DNA of 43,234 nucleotides. It comes from Desulfobacteraceae bacterium (GTDB lineage: Bacteria > Desulfobacterota > Desulfobacteria > Desulfobacterales > Desulfosalsimonadaceae). Of the stretch, positions 41,864 through 43,234 are shown piece after piece. The notes beneath the pieces were generated by a model. The model was not told the origin of the DNA and ran no database searches. It saw nothing but the letters and a program-made list of their open reading frames with translations. The position numbers and the translations under genes were made by a program. Where the stretch lies: the NCBI GenBank assembly GCA_011390415.1, contig JAABSL010000313.1:1-43234 (forward strand), written 5' to 3'. The stretch's first letter is position 1; each line of letters begins with the position of its first letter.

Positions 41864-43234
41864 CGTCGAACAATCCCCTGTCCGTGATCTTTAATTCCGG
41901 GATAACCGGGAGTGCCAGAAAAGAAAGCATCATAAACGGGTCCGGGAGGACACTTCCGAAGGTGCGGGCCGCTTGGGTCAGGGCATCCATTTGACACCTT
42001 ATGGTTTCCATGGGTTGATCGGACATCAGGCCGGCAATGGGAAGCGGCAGTTCGGCGGATACCTTTCCGTCACATGCGGCCGTCAGACCGCCGCTGCGCT
42101 CTATGATGCGGACGACGGCTATTTTCATGTCATGATCGTTGGTGCCGACGACAATAATATTGTGGGAATCATGGGCCACACTGCCGGCTATGGCCCCTTT
42201 TTGAAGTCCGAAACCGGAAACAAATCCTTTGCCGATATTGCCGGTGCCCTTATGCCGTTCGATGACGGCAATTTTCAAAATATCCCGGGAAATATCGGCA
42301 ACCGCCAGATTGCCGGTCCTCTTGACCGGTTTCACCTGCTGACGGGTCATGATCTGTCCCGGTACCAATTCAATAACCCGGATATTCTCTCCTTCCGCTT
42401 TGATCGTAAAATCAATGGAACCGGCGTTGACATTCATGGTTGAGGGGCAGTTCAGTGTTTTGCCAAAATCCAGATCCGGGCTCAGCTGTCCGCCTTCAGC
42501 CACCCGGATGCCCGCGGTGTAGACTTCTTCTGCCACCGGCTTGTTGAGATCGGGAAACACCACCATATCGGCTTTCCGGCCCGGGGCGATGGCCCCTAAA
42601 TGAGACAGCCCGAAATAGCAGGCCGGGTTCACGGTTCCGATCTGAATAGCAGTCACCGGATCAAGTCCCGACTGAATCGCTTTTCGGATATTAAAGTCAA
42701 TATGGCCTTCTTTGCAGATATCATCCGGGTGCCGGTCATCGGTGCACCACATGATCCTGTGGGCCGTCTTTTCAGTGATGACGGGCAGCAGCGCATCCAG
42801 ATTTTTAGCGCCCGTACCTTCCCGGATCATGATATGCATGCCGGCCCGCAGTTTTTCCATGGCTTCTTCGGCGGAAACGCATTCGTGATCGCTTGAAATT
42901 CCGGCCGCAATATAAGCATTTAAGTCCTGGCCGGTCAGTCCCGGGCAATGGCCGTCCACCGGTTTATGGCGGGTTCGGGCATCTTTGATTTTTTGCATGA
43001 CGGATTCATCCCTGAAAATAACGCCGGGAAAATTCATCATTTCCGCCAGGGCAACAATCCGTTCGCGGGCCAGGTAAGGCCTGATGGTTTCCGGTCCCAG
43101 GACGGCACCCGCGGTTTCCATCAGAGTGGCCGGCACACAGGACGGGAGGGTAAAAAATATGTTGACCGGCAGATTCTCACCCGCCGCCAGCATATAATCG
43201 ATCCCGGCAGTCCCCATCACATTGGCAATCTCAT
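41826..43234 (-). CDS. ade: Adenine deaminase (5' end cut by window)
   Basis: The coding frame stays open to the window edge, so the N-terminal part with the HxH metal motif lies outside. 468 residues are seen. They start with EIANVMGTAGIDYML and VFFTLPSCVPAT, then show GLTGQDLNAYIAAGISSDHE, DDRHPDDI and KLTDRGL-type KITDRGLFDVNRFAHVPLF, all typical of adenine deaminase. The enzyme turns adenine into hypoxanthine and ammonia. A GTG at 43220 could be misread as a start, but homology runs through it. It overlaps the convergent GH13-like gene by 38 bases. The distance from purB argues against co-regulation; both serve purine metabolism. Confidence 0.94.
   Translation of the reverse strand, partial: EIANVMGTAGIDYMLAAGENLPVNIFFTLPSCVPATLMETAGAVLGPETIRPYLARERIVALAEMMNFPGVIFRDESVMQKIKDARTRHKPVDGHCPGLTGQDLNAYIAAGISSDHECVSAEEAMEKLRAGMHIMIREGTGAKNLDALLPVITEKTAHRIMWCTDDRHPDDICKEGHIDFNIRKAIQSGLDPVTAIQIGTVNPACYFGLSHLGAIAPGRKADMVVFPDLNKPVAEEVYTAGIRVAEGGQLSPDLDFGKTLNCPSTMNVNAGSIDFTIKAEGENIRVIELVPGQIMTRQQVKPVKRTGNLAVADISRDILKIAVIERHKGTGNIGKGFVSGFGLQKGAIAGSVAHDSHNIIVVGTNDHDMKIAVVRIIERSGGLTAACDGKVSAELPLPIAGLMSDQPMETIRCQMDALTQAARTFGSVLPDPFMMLSFLALPVIPELKITDRGLFDVNRFAHVPLFVA

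Overview
The window looks like a chromosomal segment of an anaerobic Desulfobacterota (deltaproteobacterial) organism, probably of the Desulfobacterales type. I infer this from the gene content: an MglA/roadblock polarity-type module, a branched-chain amino-acid ABC operon flanked by phenylacetate-CoA ligases and an ACT protein, a UPF0280 protein, E. coli-type PurB and many lipoproteins. Dense palindromic intergenic elements fit too. No phage, IS element, plasmid or CRISPR array was found.

Left part (1-23972) is almost wholly on the minus strand. Read in the direction of transcription it starts with an RpoH-like sigma factor, a TPR lipoprotein, a LolB-like lipoprotein, an ATP-grasp ligase, a dGTPase-like HD hydrolase and a UPF0280 protein. 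After a gap come a LapA-like membrane protein, MutS, a lipoprotein-like cell-wall amidase with a duplicated TPR block, and PurB. Next is a signalling/motility module: roadblock (MglB-like) protein, MglA GTPase, an unknown 242-residue protein, a DUF8082-like winged-helix protein and a zinc-ribbon/Cache/HAMP membrane protein. A strong hairpin terminator then separates a second unit: a DUF4388-like protein, a receiver-DUF4388 protein, a second roadblock protein and a TPR-fused PilB/GspE ATPase. A PilZ protein and an adenylate/guanylate cyclase (cut by the window edge) follow after an inverted repeat. The set reads as a c-di-GMP, cyclic-nucleotide and small-GTPase circuit driving a type IV pilus-like motor. 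Its assembly into one system is inference.

Middle part (24262-34029) is on the plus strand: tRNA-Arg(UCU) with a terminator, an enoyl-CoA hydratase, a structured leader or small RNA ending in a terminator, phenylacetate-CoA ligase, a tandem-ACT protein, LivK, LivH, LivM, LivG, LivF and a second, degenerate PaaK paralogue. The job suggested is uptake and CoA-dependent breakdown of aromatic or branched-chain amino acids or their arylacetate products. Three different hairpin or palindrome elements sit between these genes and may tune expression within the operon.

Right part: four tandem minus-strand paralogous lipoproteins with an invariant C-x-x-C (34040-36141), diverging from a secreted carbohydrate-binding-like protein. 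Then come a tyrosine phosphatase, an M20 peptidase, a divergent GH13 (sucrose-phosphorylase-like) protein with a large insertion, and a convergent, overlapping adenine deaminase that runs off the window.

The best candidates for undescribed biology are the MglA-centred module, the CxxC lipoprotein array, the degenerate PaaK paralogue, the structured RNA before paaK and the insertion-bearing GH13 protein.
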